NCBI GenBank assembly: GCA_030248225.1
Contig: JASANE010003394.1
Location: forward strand, 1-64,000
Source of the DNA: Trileptium ribeirensis
Taxonomy: Eukaryota > Nematoda > Enoplea > Enoplida > Thoracostomopsidae
Length of the DNA: 64,000 nt
Direction of reading: 5' to 3'
Shown here: in pieces, positions 46,634-59,884 of the stretch
Layout of the letters: each line of letters starts with the position of its first letter
Position numbering within the stretch: position 1 is the first letter of the stretch
The notes under the pieces: model-generated
The model's database searches: none
What the model was told of the DNA's origin: nothing
What the model saw: only the letters and a program-made list of their open reading frames with translations
Position numbers and translations under genes: made by a program

Positions 46634-47168
46634 AGTTTCCAAAAGATGGGTGCTATAGCAAGCGTAAAATAATTTTCCCCCCCAACTGGGATTGGGCCGA
46701 ATAGTTTTATTCCGTTCGAACGAAAAGCAAGACAAAGGAAATCACATGGCTTTTACAGCATGGTGATGAATGGCAATCGAAGCACAGCAATGAAATCATA
46801 GGTCAGGGAGTCTGAAAATAATTTTGCCTATAACATTCGTACTAAATCATAGAATAATGAGTTCAACATCAAGGTTTATGTTTCCAAAAGGGGCGAACCT
46901 GATCACGAAGTGATCTCTTTTGGGGGTGAGAGATGATTGGGGGTACAGAGACTATGGGGGCATAGTTTCCAAAAGATGGGTGCTATAGCAAGCGTAAAAT
47001 AATTTTCCCCCCCCAACTGGGATTGGGCCGAATAGTTTTATTCCGTTCGAACGAAAAGCAAGACAAAGGAAATCACATGGCTTTTACAGCATGGTGATGA
47101 ATGGCAATCGAAGCACAGCAATGAAATCATAGGTCAGGGAGTCTGAAAATAATTTTGCCTATAACATT
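46634..47168. repeat. 330-bp tandem units at the start of copy 2
   Basis: A partial unit (46,634-46,838) followed by a full one (46,839-47,168), matching 34,475-35,134. The duplication breakpoint lies inside the partial unit. Confidence 0.85.
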
Positions 47169-47394
47169 CGTACTATACTATTCCTGTATGTACAATGCAT
47201 CTATTTTCTTATTTCCCCATGGAAAACTCAACCTCACCAATCGAAAATAGCAATGTACAGCAAATAGTAGTTGCAAAATACGAAAAACGAAAACAAACCA
47301 ATTGGCAGCTATACCTGAATAAATAAATACAGTTGTTTTATTATATTCCTACTTGTTCATAAGAGTTAAAACTGAAGAGTTGCTACTCGCCATA

Positions 47395-48340
47395 CATGAA
47401 AACCCCAGGGTATATACCGTTAAAACGACTCTACGACCAATAGTTAAGCTGTTATGAGCTTAATTAGGGTGTTAATTAGCTATTTAGCTTAATTAATGAT
47501 AAAATTGCCAAGTTCGCCAAACTTCTAAAATATCAGGTGCACATCCTCACATGATAAGCTTTCAAACAAAAAAGTTTTTTGAAATAGGTTCAGTGGTTCT
47601 TGAGATCCATGAAGGACTAACGGACGAACGGACATCGACTTTTTGCTCCGACAGAAAATAAAAACGCTTTGCTAAGCTCAAAAATCTAAAAGCAGCAAAA
47701 TCCAAAATTTAGGGATCGATAAATATCAAAAATTTTGTAAAAGCCCCAATTTTCAGATTTTGAAGTAATTTAGACCACAAAATCCCCCAGTAGCCTACCG
47801 TACCCACGACAATCGGAAATGTTATATTTTTTGATTTAAAAGAGATTAGGAGTTGGATGGTAATTTCTTATGACGGCTATCGGATGTTAAATTGGGACGG
47901 GATTCTTCACCGAAGTTCGTGGCGTTCGAGGCGTGGCCAGTAGTATATCGGCGGGGACTAAGTGCTCGCCTTCTTTTGCGTGTGCCTATTCTTATTGAGC
48001 GGAGCTCGGCGAAGCCGAGCGAAGCGTTTTTATTTTCTGTCTGGGAGTAAAAAGGTCGATGTCCGTCCGTTTGTTCGTTCGGTCCGATGGATCTCAAGAA
48101 CCACTGAACGGATTTTAAAAAACTTTTTTGTTTGAAAGCCTATCATGTGAGAGTGTGCACCTGATATTTGGGATTAAAAAATTTTGAGTGGTTAATTAGT
48201 AATTAGCTAATTAGTTAATTTTATGCAGCTAAAATAGAGAATTTTGCAATATTTGTGTTATTTATTGAAATAGAGTCGTTTCGATCAAACGATTATAGGG
48301 TTTTTTGGGTCGAAGAATTCAAATATAATATTTTTACCAA
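47395..48340. repeat. Foldback structure with long imperfect inverted arms (copy 2)
   Basis: Duplicate of 35,355-36,290 in the second 12-kb unit, with a few substitutions. It has the same arms, and the same AGCGGAGCTCGGCGAAGCCG hairpin near 48,000. Confidence 0.6.
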
Positions 48341-48838
48341 TGATAAAGCCCTATGCCCTATGCAATGTAGTTACAAGAACATAAAATTGAGTACATTCGT
48401 AATGCCACAGCAAAAGCTCCGCTCACAAATGTAGTTCCACTACCGACTAGTGCTACGATCTGATTCGACTTAGCGAGGTGGCGTGAACTAGCTCGATCCA
48501 CTCTGATTTTATGCAGGGGAGCAGCAAAGCCGCAAGCAAAAAAGTTTATTTAAAATGTTAAGATACAAGTAAGGCACAGTTCTTTAGTACCGCTATTGAT
48601 TGGGCTACACTTGTTACCGGTAATTTTGTTTCTTTACACCTCAGCAACTTCTTATTTTTAGTCAGCTCTTTTTTGACGAAGCCACTCAACGTTTTAACTC
48701 TGTTGGCTCTGATTTATCTATTTCCAGGTAGTTAAGGTTTAGGTATAGCTAATTATAATAATCCTCTTTTGAGGTTGACACCATTCGCCCCCGGAATGCT
48801 GACGAAGGTGCGAGTATCTAAATACCTTAACTTAGATC

Positions 48839-50014
48839 CAGGGAATAACCGGAACCGAAATTTACCGGAACCGGAACCAGCAACCGGAACCGTCCATTTA
48901 AACCGGATCCGGAACCGGAACCGGAACTTGGTCTTCGAAATTTATATATAGTAAAACAGATGATGGAAGAAATGAAGGTATGGTGGATTTAAAATGCATT
49001 AAAAATAACTTTTACATTAAAATTAATGTATTGCGATGGTATTATTGCCTTTCTGAAACTTTAAAGAGACTGAGGAAGCTAATAATGTTTATTTATTGAT
49101 CAAATATGTCGGTTTTTGGACATTCAGAGCAAAAAATGTCTTCCACTATACACCATTGCGTATACTGCGTCAAATCGAATGTGCTTACAAAGCTTGGAGC
49201 GTAGAATACACACTTTCGCTCTGTCTCCAGTCGCCTCCCTTTACTACACATACGTTTGTTGCATGTTCTTCTGTAGGAAACTTAAAATTATTGGTTTATG
49301 TGATTCTAAGAGAAAATAATAGATAGAAGGTAATTTTCTGATCAGTGGTCAGAGACACTGTTTAGGCTAGCGTTGGACAAACAATGCCCGTCAGTTAGAT
49401 CATAATGATGATAACTTTCTAATCAGAATGCTATAAATGAGACACACTGTGATGCTGCTCGCACAGTTTCAATAAATACAGTTCATTGCTAAGAAAGCAG
49501 TTTCTAGCTGCGTTGCAGATAACGTTAGTTTACTTCAATTTAGACTGATTTACCAAGTTTACAAGCGCACTGGCGGGTGCTTGACGCAATTTATGTTAGC
49601 CAAGCATACCCTAAGTACTTCTGCGTAAGCCATACTCTGTTACCGAGTTGGACCGGTCAATTCAAACGTATTCCACAGGCTTCTGAATGTGTAAAATAGC
49701 TGCTACAAGCATCGACCCGGCTTTGCTTTAACAAACTCCTGCAGGTTATTATGAAAAATTCCTGCTCAAATTATGTGCCCTACTTACGTCTCACACAGCA
49801 AATTGGTTAGTCAATCTTTTCTTTTGCTTGGTTGTATTGGAGCTTGATCATTGTATAAGATATATTACATATGTTTGGATTACAGGATGAAGCAAAAACA
49901 TAGAAAATTTCAAACAAAATTTTTAAACCGGAATTCCGGTTCCGGTATGGGTTTTGCCCTTTGCCGGAACCGGAACACAATTTTCGCCGGAACCGGAATT
50001 CCGGTTACTCCCTG
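48839..50014 (+). mobile_element. Non-autonomous hAT-like element, copy C
   Basis: Duplicate of copy B produced by the 12-kb tandem duplication, with the same target duplication CTTAGATC at 48,831-48,838 and 50,015-50,022. It keeps 12 bases near 49,223 that copy B has lost; copy A also has them, so this is the ancestral state. Confidence 0.88.
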
Positions 50015-50632
50015 CTTAGATCCTTAGATTTACGCTAAGTACGATCTTTATTTTTAAACTGGATGCCCCCAGACGGCTGACATACCGCATTAAATTAGAT
50101 AAATATCATTAAAGCTTGAGTTAGCTGATACTTTATTACAGCTTCCCGTGCGTTCATACAGTTGGCCCCCAGACGGCTGACCACTGCAGAGTTATTTAAA
50201 TACCTGAACCTAATTTCTTAGATTTATACTAATACGAGCTGTTATATTATAGCTGTCCCCGGCTGGCTGATAAACTATACTATTATAAGAACTTTATATT
50301 AATGGCGAGCTACTATGCTGCAGTTATTTGCTCGAAAGCCTCGATCTCCTGACGGCTGAGCGAGTTGGTAATTGGGGATACAGTGGCTCGATGCGGTAAG
50401 CTATTCCACACCCCTTACTCATCCGGTCTACTCAAGATTAGCAAAATGTATTAAGTCGCTCCAGACAGAACATTTATATACCACAGTTAACACAGTAATG
50501 CTACTGCCCTGGACCCACTAATCTTCTCTCCCTGGTAATCTCACTTGACGCTTCAGGGCCGAAATTCTTACATATTACTAACTAATATTCAGCTATATTG
50601 GTTTACACATAATCGTTCGTCACTTGCATAAT

Positions 50633-52180
50633 CTTGATCTCGGTTTACATAAAATCGCGTTTGATATGCACCGATTCTTTCTTTGTATACGCCAAAGTGA
50701 TAGCAAGTTTTGTCAATTTGTTCACGGTTTGAATTGGATCGCATTTGATTCGTATTAATTCGTTCTTTATGTGCGCCGCATTGATCGCAGTTTGAGTCAA
50801 ATTGATTACGGTTTGAACTGAATCGCGTTTGATTCGCATCGATTCAAATTTTTTGTGCACCAATTTGGACGTAATTTGTATCATATTTTGTACCTGTTTG
50901 GGTTGAATCGCATTTGATTCGCATCAGGTCGTTCTTTTCGTGCACTGAATTGATCGAAATTTGTATAGTTTTGATCGCAAATTGGGTTGAATCGTGTTTG
51001 ATTTGTATCGATTCGTTCTTGATATACACCGATTATGTTTTGAGTTGCACCGATTTGGTCGCAATTTACACCATATAGATCTCTGTTTGTATTATATTGC
51101 TCTCCGTTTACATTGAATTGTTGTTGGTTTATATTGTATTGGTTTGGTTTTGCACCGAATCGATCGCAGTTCGCATCGATTTGCTAGTGGTTTACATTGA
51201 ATCGCTTTTGACTTGTATCGATTTGTTTTTTGCATAAGTACACCGATTTGGACCAAATTTGAATCAAATCGTGTAGTCCGCCCATGGAACGCTCTGCCGC
51301 GTCATGTTGTGTCTGCGCCCAGTTTAAAAGCTTTCAAAAGATGCCTCCATGTCTCGGGCGCGCTGCCTGAACTCTGATGTTTGCTCCGCCTGTCTCTTTT
51401 ATTTTCAGTCCTACAACGCGGTCCCCTGCCGACTGGGGACGACAGACCGGTCGTGGAACTATTCAATTGCCTTATCTTCCCAAAATGGTATGCTATGATT
51501 TCCACGATCCTGGTAAGAATAAAGGTAAGAATATATTAATCTCGGTTTGAATTGAGTTGGTCACCAGTTATGTTGAGTCGTAATTGGTTTGTGTCAATCC
51601 GTTCTTTACTTGCACCGAATAGCGTTTGATTTGTGTTTATTCGCTCTTTATTTGGAGCGAATCGATTTTGGTTTGCACCGAATTGGGTTTGGTTCGCGTT
51701 GAATTGTAGTTGCTTTGCATCGAATCGATCACCGTTTGCATTAAATTAATCTCGGCATATTTTAGATCGCGTTTAATACGCACCGATTGTTTCCAAAATG
51801 CACCGCTTTGGTTATTGGTTTGCGTCGAATCGATTTTTGTTTGCGTCGGATTGTTCTAGATTCGCTTTCACCAAATCGCGTTTGATTATCCCAATGTCGA
51901 TTTGATTTACAGATTCGATCGTTATTTGCGTTGCATCGACCTCGGTTTGCATTGTATTGTAGTTGGTTTGCACCGAATTCGCTTTGGTTTGTATCGATTT
52001 GGTCGCTATATTTACGCCGTATTGGTTTCGGTTTGTATTGTATTGCGGTTGGTTTGCACTGATTGCTGGTTCGCCCTTGTTACTCGCACTCGGTTGCTGT
52101 TGTCGCACATACACTTGTTGGATCTCGACTGTACTCCGTTCACCGTTGACTATTTCTTAATCAGCCATTGTACTTGTTGT
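50633..52180 (-). pseudogene. Q/N-rich heptad-repeat reading frame, broken (copy 2)
   Basis: Duplicate of 38,580-40,130 with scattered substitutions. The 100-codon piece at 51,812-52,114 is nearly identical to copy 1, but the piece matching 39,485-39,670 has lost its frame. Confidence 0.5.
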
Positions 52181-52268
52181 CGGTTGTACTTGCTCTAGGT
52201 TTCTGTTGTTACTCGGCGACGTGTATACTTACCCCATGCTGAAGGGCCATAGTTTTCTGTTCCTTCTA

Positions 52269-52790
52269 TTATGATCTTCGGTCGTCGATCATTCTGATTT
52301 TGTTCCTCTGGTCGCGGCTGCTTTTTTGCTGAATATCGTTATTTTGTCGCTTTACAGTTGTTTGGTCTACATCATTACTTTGCGATTCTGTTCTTGGTTG
52401 TGCCAGTGGAATCTCTGGTTCATCTTGGTCCATACTTTGGCATACTTGCTGTAATTCTATAGTCAAAGTCGTATGCTTCGTTATAAATTGTAAGTGCTAT
52501 TCTTTCTGTCATTGTAATGTTTACATCGTTTCCCGAATTTCTATTTTCGGGTGTTCTATATTTGCAAATAGTTCCTCGATGCTTGCTTCTTCTTGAAACG
52601 TTTCGGTATACGTTTCTTGCACGCTTTTTCTATCCTCCGATTGCTTTTTCGTTTTTGGTTCGACAGTTCTTGTGTCCGTTTTTTGAAATATGTCTTCTGG
52701 CGCTGTGGTTAATTTGGTTCTGTCGTCGTTCCTTGTACTTTTTCGCTTAGTAATGGGCCGACATTCTTAGATCTTGTTGTCGGACTTTAT
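52269..52790 (-). pseudogene. Upstream charged segment of the heptad-repeat frame (copy 2)
   Basis: Duplicate of 40,220-40,740. The 65-codon Gln/Asp-rich piece is unchanged in predicted sequence. Confidence 0.35.
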
Positions 52791-53069
52791 GCGTCAATAC
52801 CTTTGGTGGTGTTGTTTGGAGCGGCGTTCTTATTACTTTTTAAATTCTAGAACAGGCTTACGTAAACGTCCTGGTTACGAAGTTTAATACTTTTTACTAC
52901 GATATAAATAAGTTCTATTTTGACTTGTGTCTCATTTAGGGTTAGGGTCAAATTTTGATTTTCGAAAAGAATGACCACTTTTATTTTATTACAATTGTTT
53001 CCCGCTTTCACACGACATCGTGGTCAGCATGTTATATTTTTATGATTTGATAGGAGTTAGGGGTGTGAT

Positions 53070-55010
53070 TGAAATTTCTTATGACGGCTATCGGATGTTA
53101 AATTGACACGGGATTCTTCACCGATGAACGTGGCGTTCGAGGTGTGGCCAGTAGTATGCTGGTGGGGACTAAGTACTCGCCTTCTTTTGCGTGTACCTAT
53201 TCTTATGCTATGATCTGATTCGACTTAGCGAGCTGGCGTGAACTAGATCGATTCACTCTGATTTTATGCAGACGAGCACCAAACCAGCAAGTAAAAATGT
53301 TTATTTAAAATGTTAAGATACACGTAAGGCACAGTTCTTTAGTACCGCTATTGATTAAGCTACCCTTATCACCGACAATTTTGCTTCTTTACATCTCAGT
53401 AACGTCTCTATTTTTAGCCAGTTCTTTCCTGAAGAAGCCACTCAACGCTTTGACTCTTCTGGTTCTAATTTATCGATTTCCTGTTAGTTAAGGTTTAGGT
53501 ATCGTTAATATTCTATTAATCCTCTTTTGAAGTTGAACTGTTCGCCCACGGACGGCTGATGAAGGTGCGAGTTTCTAAATACCTTAACTTGGATCTTTAG
53601 AGTTACGCTATGTACCATCCTAATTTTTAAACCGGATGCCCTCGGATGGCTGACATACCGGATTAAATTAGAATATGATTAGGATTTGAGTTAGCAGATA
53701 CTTTATTACAGCTCTCGTGAGTTCATACAGTTGGCCCCCGGACGGCTGACCACTGCAGAGTTATTTAAATACCTGAGCCTAATTTCTTAGATTTACACTA
53801 ATACGAGCCGTTATATTATAGCTGTCCCCAGACGGCTGACGATGTATACTATTATAAGCACTATATAGTGGTGGCGAGCTACTAGCCAGTTATTTTCTCA
53901 AAAGTCTCGATCCCCGGACGGCTGACCGAGTTGGCAATTGGGGATACAGAGGCTCCGTGGGGCTGGCCTTTCCACAGTGTGGGTGGGACCCCACCTTCCA
54001 AATCCCCCACGTTCGTGAGATTTTCCCCCATGTCCGTCCTTCCCCACTCGGCCGAAACTTCACATATTCCAAAAAATTATATCTGAAAATTTATTTTTGT
54101 TTGCCAATGGTTTTTTAAACATCAATTACCACTATTTATAACGCTAAAATATAGTTTTTTAACTTGAAAATACATTCACGATAGTAATGCCTGAAAATAT
54201 GGGAATATTTAATATTTTTAAGCAGAAATCATCCTCCCACTTTTAATTTCCCCGAGAATGAACATGGGGGCTCCCCAAAAGACCCCCACACTTTTCATAG
54301 GGCTGTAGACAGGCCAGTGGAGTAATGCGTGAGTAAACTTAATGTGACCCCGCCAACCATCCTATTCTGTCATTACCGATATCGAATCGCAAACCCTTGT
54401 TACGGAAAACATGCTTAATTTCATTCGGTTTTTCGCTAACCGAAAATTGGCAAAATCAAATTCAAGTGCCAGAAATTAGACCTTGTGTTCGAACAGAATT
54501 TTGGCGATTTCAGTTTGCAGAAATTCTGTTCCCTAATGTATTATCATTTAAATTTGGATTATACAGTGTTCGCGAACAAATTTAATGCAAAACTGACGTC
54601 ACAATCAAATCGACAAATTTTCGTTCTCAAACATTTGGTTAATTTTACTTCAATTTTCCGAACACAAAATGGTTAGATTTAAATCGCGGGCGCTGAGTTC
54701 GCGAACAATTTTACACCGAATTTCAATTCACCAAAAAGCGTTCCGTAACAAATTTTATCCAAAAATACAATATAGGATGATTGCCGGAGTCATTTTAAGT
54801 TTACTCGCGCATAACCCATTCCATTCCACTCAAGATTAGCAAAACGTGTTAAGTCGCTCCGGTATGAACGTTTGCCACAGTTAACACAGTAATGCTACTG
54901 CCCCGGATCCACTAATCTTCTCTCCCTGGTAATTCTCACGCGACGTTTTAGGGCCGAAATTCTTAAATTTATTAACTAATATCCAGATAATACGTATAAA
55001 TTAATACTAG
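53070..55010. repeat. Composite repeat family, copy 5
   Basis: Duplicate of 41,020-42,960 in the second 12-kb unit, with the same nested inserts. Confidence 0.65.
54323..54814. mobile_element. MITE with inverted ends of about 26 bp (copy 2)
   Basis: Duplicate of 42,273-42,764 with a few substitutions; same inverted ends. Confidence 0.65.
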
Positions 55011-56193
55011 TTATTCAGCTCTACGGTTTTATTTGGGAAAATATTAGTACTATGTTATGGTTAATTGAGCCCTGAACGTTAATTCGTTAACTAAGAAGCA
55101 CAAATCCAAGAACCATAATCCTGTTCAAACACTTCAAGTTACACGTAGTTCTGTAGGCTAAAGTCTCTGAGCGATATTATCCAAGCAAGCCTACTAAACA
55201 TTGTCACAATGTTCAAGCCAATAAATTCACACTAACATGCAGCAAATTTTAAACCAGACTACCCAGCGAAGGTAGCTAAGTTATCCGATCATAATAAAAT
55301 GAAAAATACATATTTTTCATACAATATTTTTACATATTGAATTACAATTGAAGTAAATATTTACATACAATTCTGAAACAGTAATAGATAAAGCTAAAAC
55401 ATCGATGTAAAGTCTTTTACAAAACTTCCGCTGTTGCTTACAACATTCGCCTGTCTTGATGCGAGAACAGAAGAACTAAACTAACAACGTAAAATCCAGC
55501 TAACTTCTTGTTAGCGAATAGCGTAAATTCATGTAATTTATGCAAAATAAAGCGAAAACAAAAGAAAACGAGAAAACAAAAGCCAGAATAAAGACGCAGA
55601 AGGGAAGGAGCGAATAATACAGGAAAAAAATGAGAAGCCAATAGAATGATTTTTAGGTGGTAAAAAAACTTACACTAGCTATGTAGTTCTCCGATACTAT
55701 AAATAACTAAAATAATAATATTTATTTCAAGGTTATTGATGTCATTCTTTGTAAATTCAATTTTCTTCTATTAGCCGCCCTATGTCTATTTTTCACTTCA
55801 ACTCAAAACTTTCTCAACTCACTGCCCATTAAAAATTAAATTTTACTTTAACATCTAACATATTTCTTTTAATTTAAATGAGTATAACAGTGCCACAAGT
55901 TTTAACCTTCCTGACGATGTGATACACGACTCAACTTTGCTAGCTGTATCTGGAGACGGCGCGCAGCAGATGATGTGCAAGCTGATCTTTCGGCGGATTA
56001 TACCTATGGTCATGAAAATAGCTGTTAAACCTAAACATTGATAAGTCCTCAGCTATGTTTTGTAGTATGCACAGTCCCAGCTCTGCTTACTGTGGACGAT
56101 GCTATGGACGTGCGGATGACTCCAGATTATAAAATTTTTAAGCTATTGCGCCAATGTTGCAACAAATGGTAGAAGGCATGTACATCGGCTTAA

Positions 56194-56685
56194 AACATTG
56201 GATGCAAGGTTGATTTGTTATATCTATCTTGTGTACTTGATAGTTTTGACTTTGATATTTTACGATTTAATGGTGGTATATGGAAATTCAAACCGACGAG
56301 AACGATTTTACTGTTTTCCAATGGAAAGTTAGTACTTGTGGGGGTGAAGTCAAAAGATGAAGCAAAATTAATTTTATATATAGTTTACGAAAAATTAAAC
56401 GAATTGGGATATTCATTCATTCGAAAATTTGACGTACACTTTAAAAATGTTGTTGGAATGTTGAAATGTGGACTTAACTTAAATTTACCTTTCGTATATG
56501 AAAGTCTGAGATCCAAATACACTGTAATGTATGAAGCCGAGCTGCATAATCGTATGAAACTTAAGATTGAGAAGGGTGTGGGTTTGATTTATGGGAGTGG
56601 TAACGTAGTTATAACTGGTTGTAAGTGTATAAATGATTTCTATTTGTCTTGCAATACTGTATATAATATCCTTAAAAGACCTTAA
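56194..56685 (+). pseudogene. TBP-like gene of an endogenous adintovirus/Polinton-like element (copy 2, open)
   Basis: Open from just after a TAA (56,191-56,193) to the stop at 56,683-56,685, about 163 codons. It has the two-fold layout of TATA-binding protein: a first saddle repeat with LLFSNGKLVLVGVKS and a second with LIYGSGNVVITGCK. There is no ATG at the 5' end, so it is truncated or starts at a non-ATG codon. TBP-like factors in DNA viruses are thought to direct viral transcription. I place it with a virus because minor- and major-capsid-like genes follow on the same strand; a host TBP paralogue is less likely. Confidence 0.6.
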
Positions 56686-56692
56686 AAAATGT

Positions 56693-57321
56693 AATCAACA
56701 ATCATAGAAGTTGTAGTTGTTTGCAATCTGAGCGAACCGGTTGTTGAATTTCCGACAGCATTTTGCGCTACAAAAGTTAAAGTACTGGATGTTCAAATTC
56801 CCACCAAATACAAAAATATTGAGGGTGGTATTGTTGATTATTCACAAATAAATCTTGGAAACGATTTACTGTTGATAAAGGCTACTACAACATTAACAAT
56901 TTGTTATCTTACCTAAACACATTTAGTCAAGACATTGAATTTACAGGTGACCCCATCTGTGATCGTGTCAGTGTATATATGTTAAGGCAGAAATTAAGAT
57001 ATTTCCGGAAATACAACAATTATCTGGATTCAACGCTTTACACCTGAAATACGGTAGACGTGATGGAAACAAATGTGTCAACATGCAGTATAGCAAAAAC
57101 CCACCTTTATAATGAGTTCTTTTGTGAAAGAACGAATAGTAAACGGAAGATATAAACCACTACTACACGTAATTTCATCTGATGTGAAAAATACAATGAA
57201 CCTAGAGTTAAACAGTAGCATGTTAAAGTTTTTCCGATTTGATGTGCTTAATTCAGAATTTCAAACTGTTGAGTTTTTTCCGACCGCAAAGATGATATTG
57301 AGGTTATGGTTTAGTTCTTAA
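56693..57321 (+). pseudogene. Minor-capsid (penton-like) gene remnant (copy 2)
   Basis: Duplicate of 44,642-45,269 with additional small indels, for example one T lost near 56,841 and extra bases near 57,095. The frame changes are therefore not identical in the two copies. Non-functional. Confidence 0.55.
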
Positions 57322-57354
57322 AAAGGATGAATAAATTTAATGAATAGTTTCAAA

Positions 57355-57492
57355 ATGTTACCTCTATGTTTTAATTCGAGAAAGCTTCTAAAAGCTATTC
57401 CAATCATTAAGAAGAAGAAAAGTCTTAAAAAGCATCGTAAACCAGTAAAGAAAAAGAAAAATGTCAAATGTATGCGGCGTCGAAAAGCTTAA
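57355..57492 (+). CDS. Small basic protein, 45 codons, in the virus-derived module (copy 2)
   Basis: Duplicate of 45,307-45,444, same length and start, with a few substitutions. It is one of the few virus-module frames open in both copies. Confidence 0.4.
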   Translation: MLPLCFNSRKLLKAIPIIKKKKSLKKHRKPVKKKKNVKCMRRRKA

Positions 57493-57529
57493 TTGGCAGG
57501 GGATAAGTACCATGTTCAAGTCTCAATCA

Positions 57530-58404
57530 TGTCAACACAAATGATTGAAGTCGCTTGTGAAACAACTTTACCGAGTACTGATACAGATGACTCGTTTCGT
57601 TTTAAAATTGGTGAAAGTGCATTTGATTTGATTGATTTATCTGAAATATTTGTATATATTGAATTTCAAATACTGAAAGGTGATGGTAAGGAGATTAAAG
57701 ATATAACTCTTAAATTTGCACCATGTAATATGTTCGGGTATGGACTCTTTTCATCAGTTGAGATGAAAATAAACGGAGATCAGATAACGTACAACCAAAA
57801 ACGCTACCCCTGGATGACATATATATTGTTTATGTTTACATATGAGTGAGGAACAATGAAAACAATATTTAGCAGGATGTCTTTACAAACCTGATCAGAC
57901 ATACATGTTTGATGATCTTGAAGATAATGAAGGTTCCATTTATAGAAACGAGTTGACTGCGGTGTCTCAAAAATCTGAGCTTTTTTCCATTAATTATCGA
58001 TTCACATTTAACTCTTAAATACCTACCACCAAAAACAAGGTTAGAATTTAAATTTACGCGAAGTACACCATCTCTAATACTGCTGCATGAACCAGCTAAT
58101 AAATTTCAAATTTGTATCAATGATTTCAAACTCTATGTACCCAAAGCACGATTAACAAAAGAAGTTCTTGAAATTCAAAATAGAATTGGAGCAGTTATAC
58201 TTCCCGCAATAAGATACAAATTATAAACGTTGCCTGTAAATATAGGTCTACAAAACGTAGACTGGACAATTTTTGATGGTGTGTTACCTCGAAGAATGTA
58301 TATTTGGGAAATAACGCAGGAAGCGTACACAGGTGCAGCAAAATCAAACTTGTTTAAGCTAAATCTACCTGATATGAATAGCTTTACATTTTATTTATGA
58401 ATGA
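57530..58404 (+). pseudogene. Major-capsid-like (double jelly-roll) gene, broken (copy 2)
   Basis: Duplicate of 45,482-46,354. The same TGA (57,847-57,849) interrupts it, so this break predates the duplication. A homopolymer in the downstream part differs by one or two T from copy 1 (near 57,985). Confidence 0.7.
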
Positions 58405-58673
58405 TGATAGATACCCTTGTAATGTCTCCCTGTAATAACCGGTGACGCAGCTGCATGGCGCAACTTCCTAACACCATGCCCATACGACTCCGGCTATCGT
58501 AACCTCAAGGGTGGACCGTGAATACTAAATTTTGAACCTATTCTTGGTCAGACCCAAGAAGCTACGGAGCTTAGCAGGCCGCAGGCGCGCTTCACGGGGT
58601 GTGTTCGGACCCCGCCCGAAGGGTTGCGTACGTGTCTAGTATCGGGTATGATTTCTGAGGTCCCCCAGGGAGG

Positions 58674-59700
58674 CTAGCACCGACACCTGCTCGCAGGTCA
58701 TGGAGCCTAGCCGCTATTCCCTATCTTAGACTCATCGGAAGTTGTTAAATTCTATTTTGGCGTAGCGAGTTTTGAAATAAAACATGAAAATGTCCCTAGA
58801 AATTTGAAGCTCAAACTGATCTGCTCCGGTAAAATCACGGTATGCTCCGTGTTAGAGCATTGACCTATGTGGCCCCCACAGGGTTCCGACGGGCCCTGAG
58901 TGTTTAATGTCGGATTATTAATGGCGTGGCCTGCGCTTTTCGATAAATCCTGTTTCGAGGAAGGTATTCAAAATTCCGATTGACCTTTTCGAATTATTGC
59001 TGATGACGAGGTAAATTTTCAACTGGGTTCTTTAGATATTGCTCCTTTGTTCCAGCAAAATATCAAGCAAATTGAATAGAAGGCCTTACTCGTCAGGGCT
59101 TGCGGCATTCTCGCACTCAAGCCATGGCGAGCAGGGTCTGCTCGTCCGAATGGACAAACCATAGAGAAAACCAAAATTCCTAGCGTCTCGGAGTGACATA
59201 AGTCTGAACGCAGTGTCTACGATACAAAGTTTACTCACATAGATGAACAGTTATCGAGGGGCGAGTGTTCCTTAGTTGCGGGACTAATAAAAACGGATCG
59301 GAGACGCCGAGTAATACCTCACTATGGTCGATGCGGTTCGACACAACATAGTGGCATGGGACGTAAAACGAAAAGAACAAGGGAGGAGCGTACGGTTATT
59401 CGCCAGGGTGCGAACTAGGGGCGGTTATTCCTGCTTCGACTCAATACTAGCGAGCTACTCCGCTATGAGGTGCACTAAGCAGGGGCCCTAGAGTGCTTCG
59501 GAAAACGCTCCTACATGCTAATCGCTCTGGGCGACGAATACTTAAGCGGGGCTGAGGGAAACGATGTTCGGGGTCGACTACGCGAGCTCTACAACAGGGT
59601 CAGAACACTGCTCAACCAATATTACCTGCAACATCTAATAAGGAGCACCTAATCACTTATCCGGAGACGATCCGGCACTGGCGCCTATGAATTTTCTATC
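58674..59700. other. Unidentified GC-richer region
   Basis: About 1 kb of balanced base composition, unlike the flanks, starting at the end of the 12-kb duplication. It contains a short plus-strand open frame (59,515-59,652; 45 codons ..LRELYNRVRTLLNQYYLQHL) and stretches with coding-like composition but no long frame. It may be the degraded end of a retrotransposon or other element. I do not recognise rRNA or tRNA in it. Confidence 0.35.
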
Positions 59701-59884
59701 CTATTGTGTATAAACCAGATTCATAGTAATGGGTTCTGAATAACTGCAACCTCGTGGTGAGTTCTTCTAAAATATGAAAATTTATGTCGCAATGTGCGTA
59801 CATATATTCTATCTAGCAATATTCAGCCAAAAAGGTTGGAAGAACTTTTCTTGGACTATATTTAACCGCCATCTAGTGACTGCA

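Larger units (their letters stand above)
46634..58673 (+). repeat. 12-kb direct tandem duplication, copy 2
   Basis: Second copy of the unit at 34,596-46,633. It begins at AGTTTCCAAAAGATGGG and ends at CCCCCAGGGAGG, after which unique sequence (CTAGCACCGACACC) follows. The junction with copy 1 carries a repeated AGGTCCCCCAG string. Confidence 0.95.

Noticed and set aside
58674..59700. Ribosomal RNA fragment
   Set aside because: Base composition suggested it, but I could not recognise any conserved rRNA core segment.
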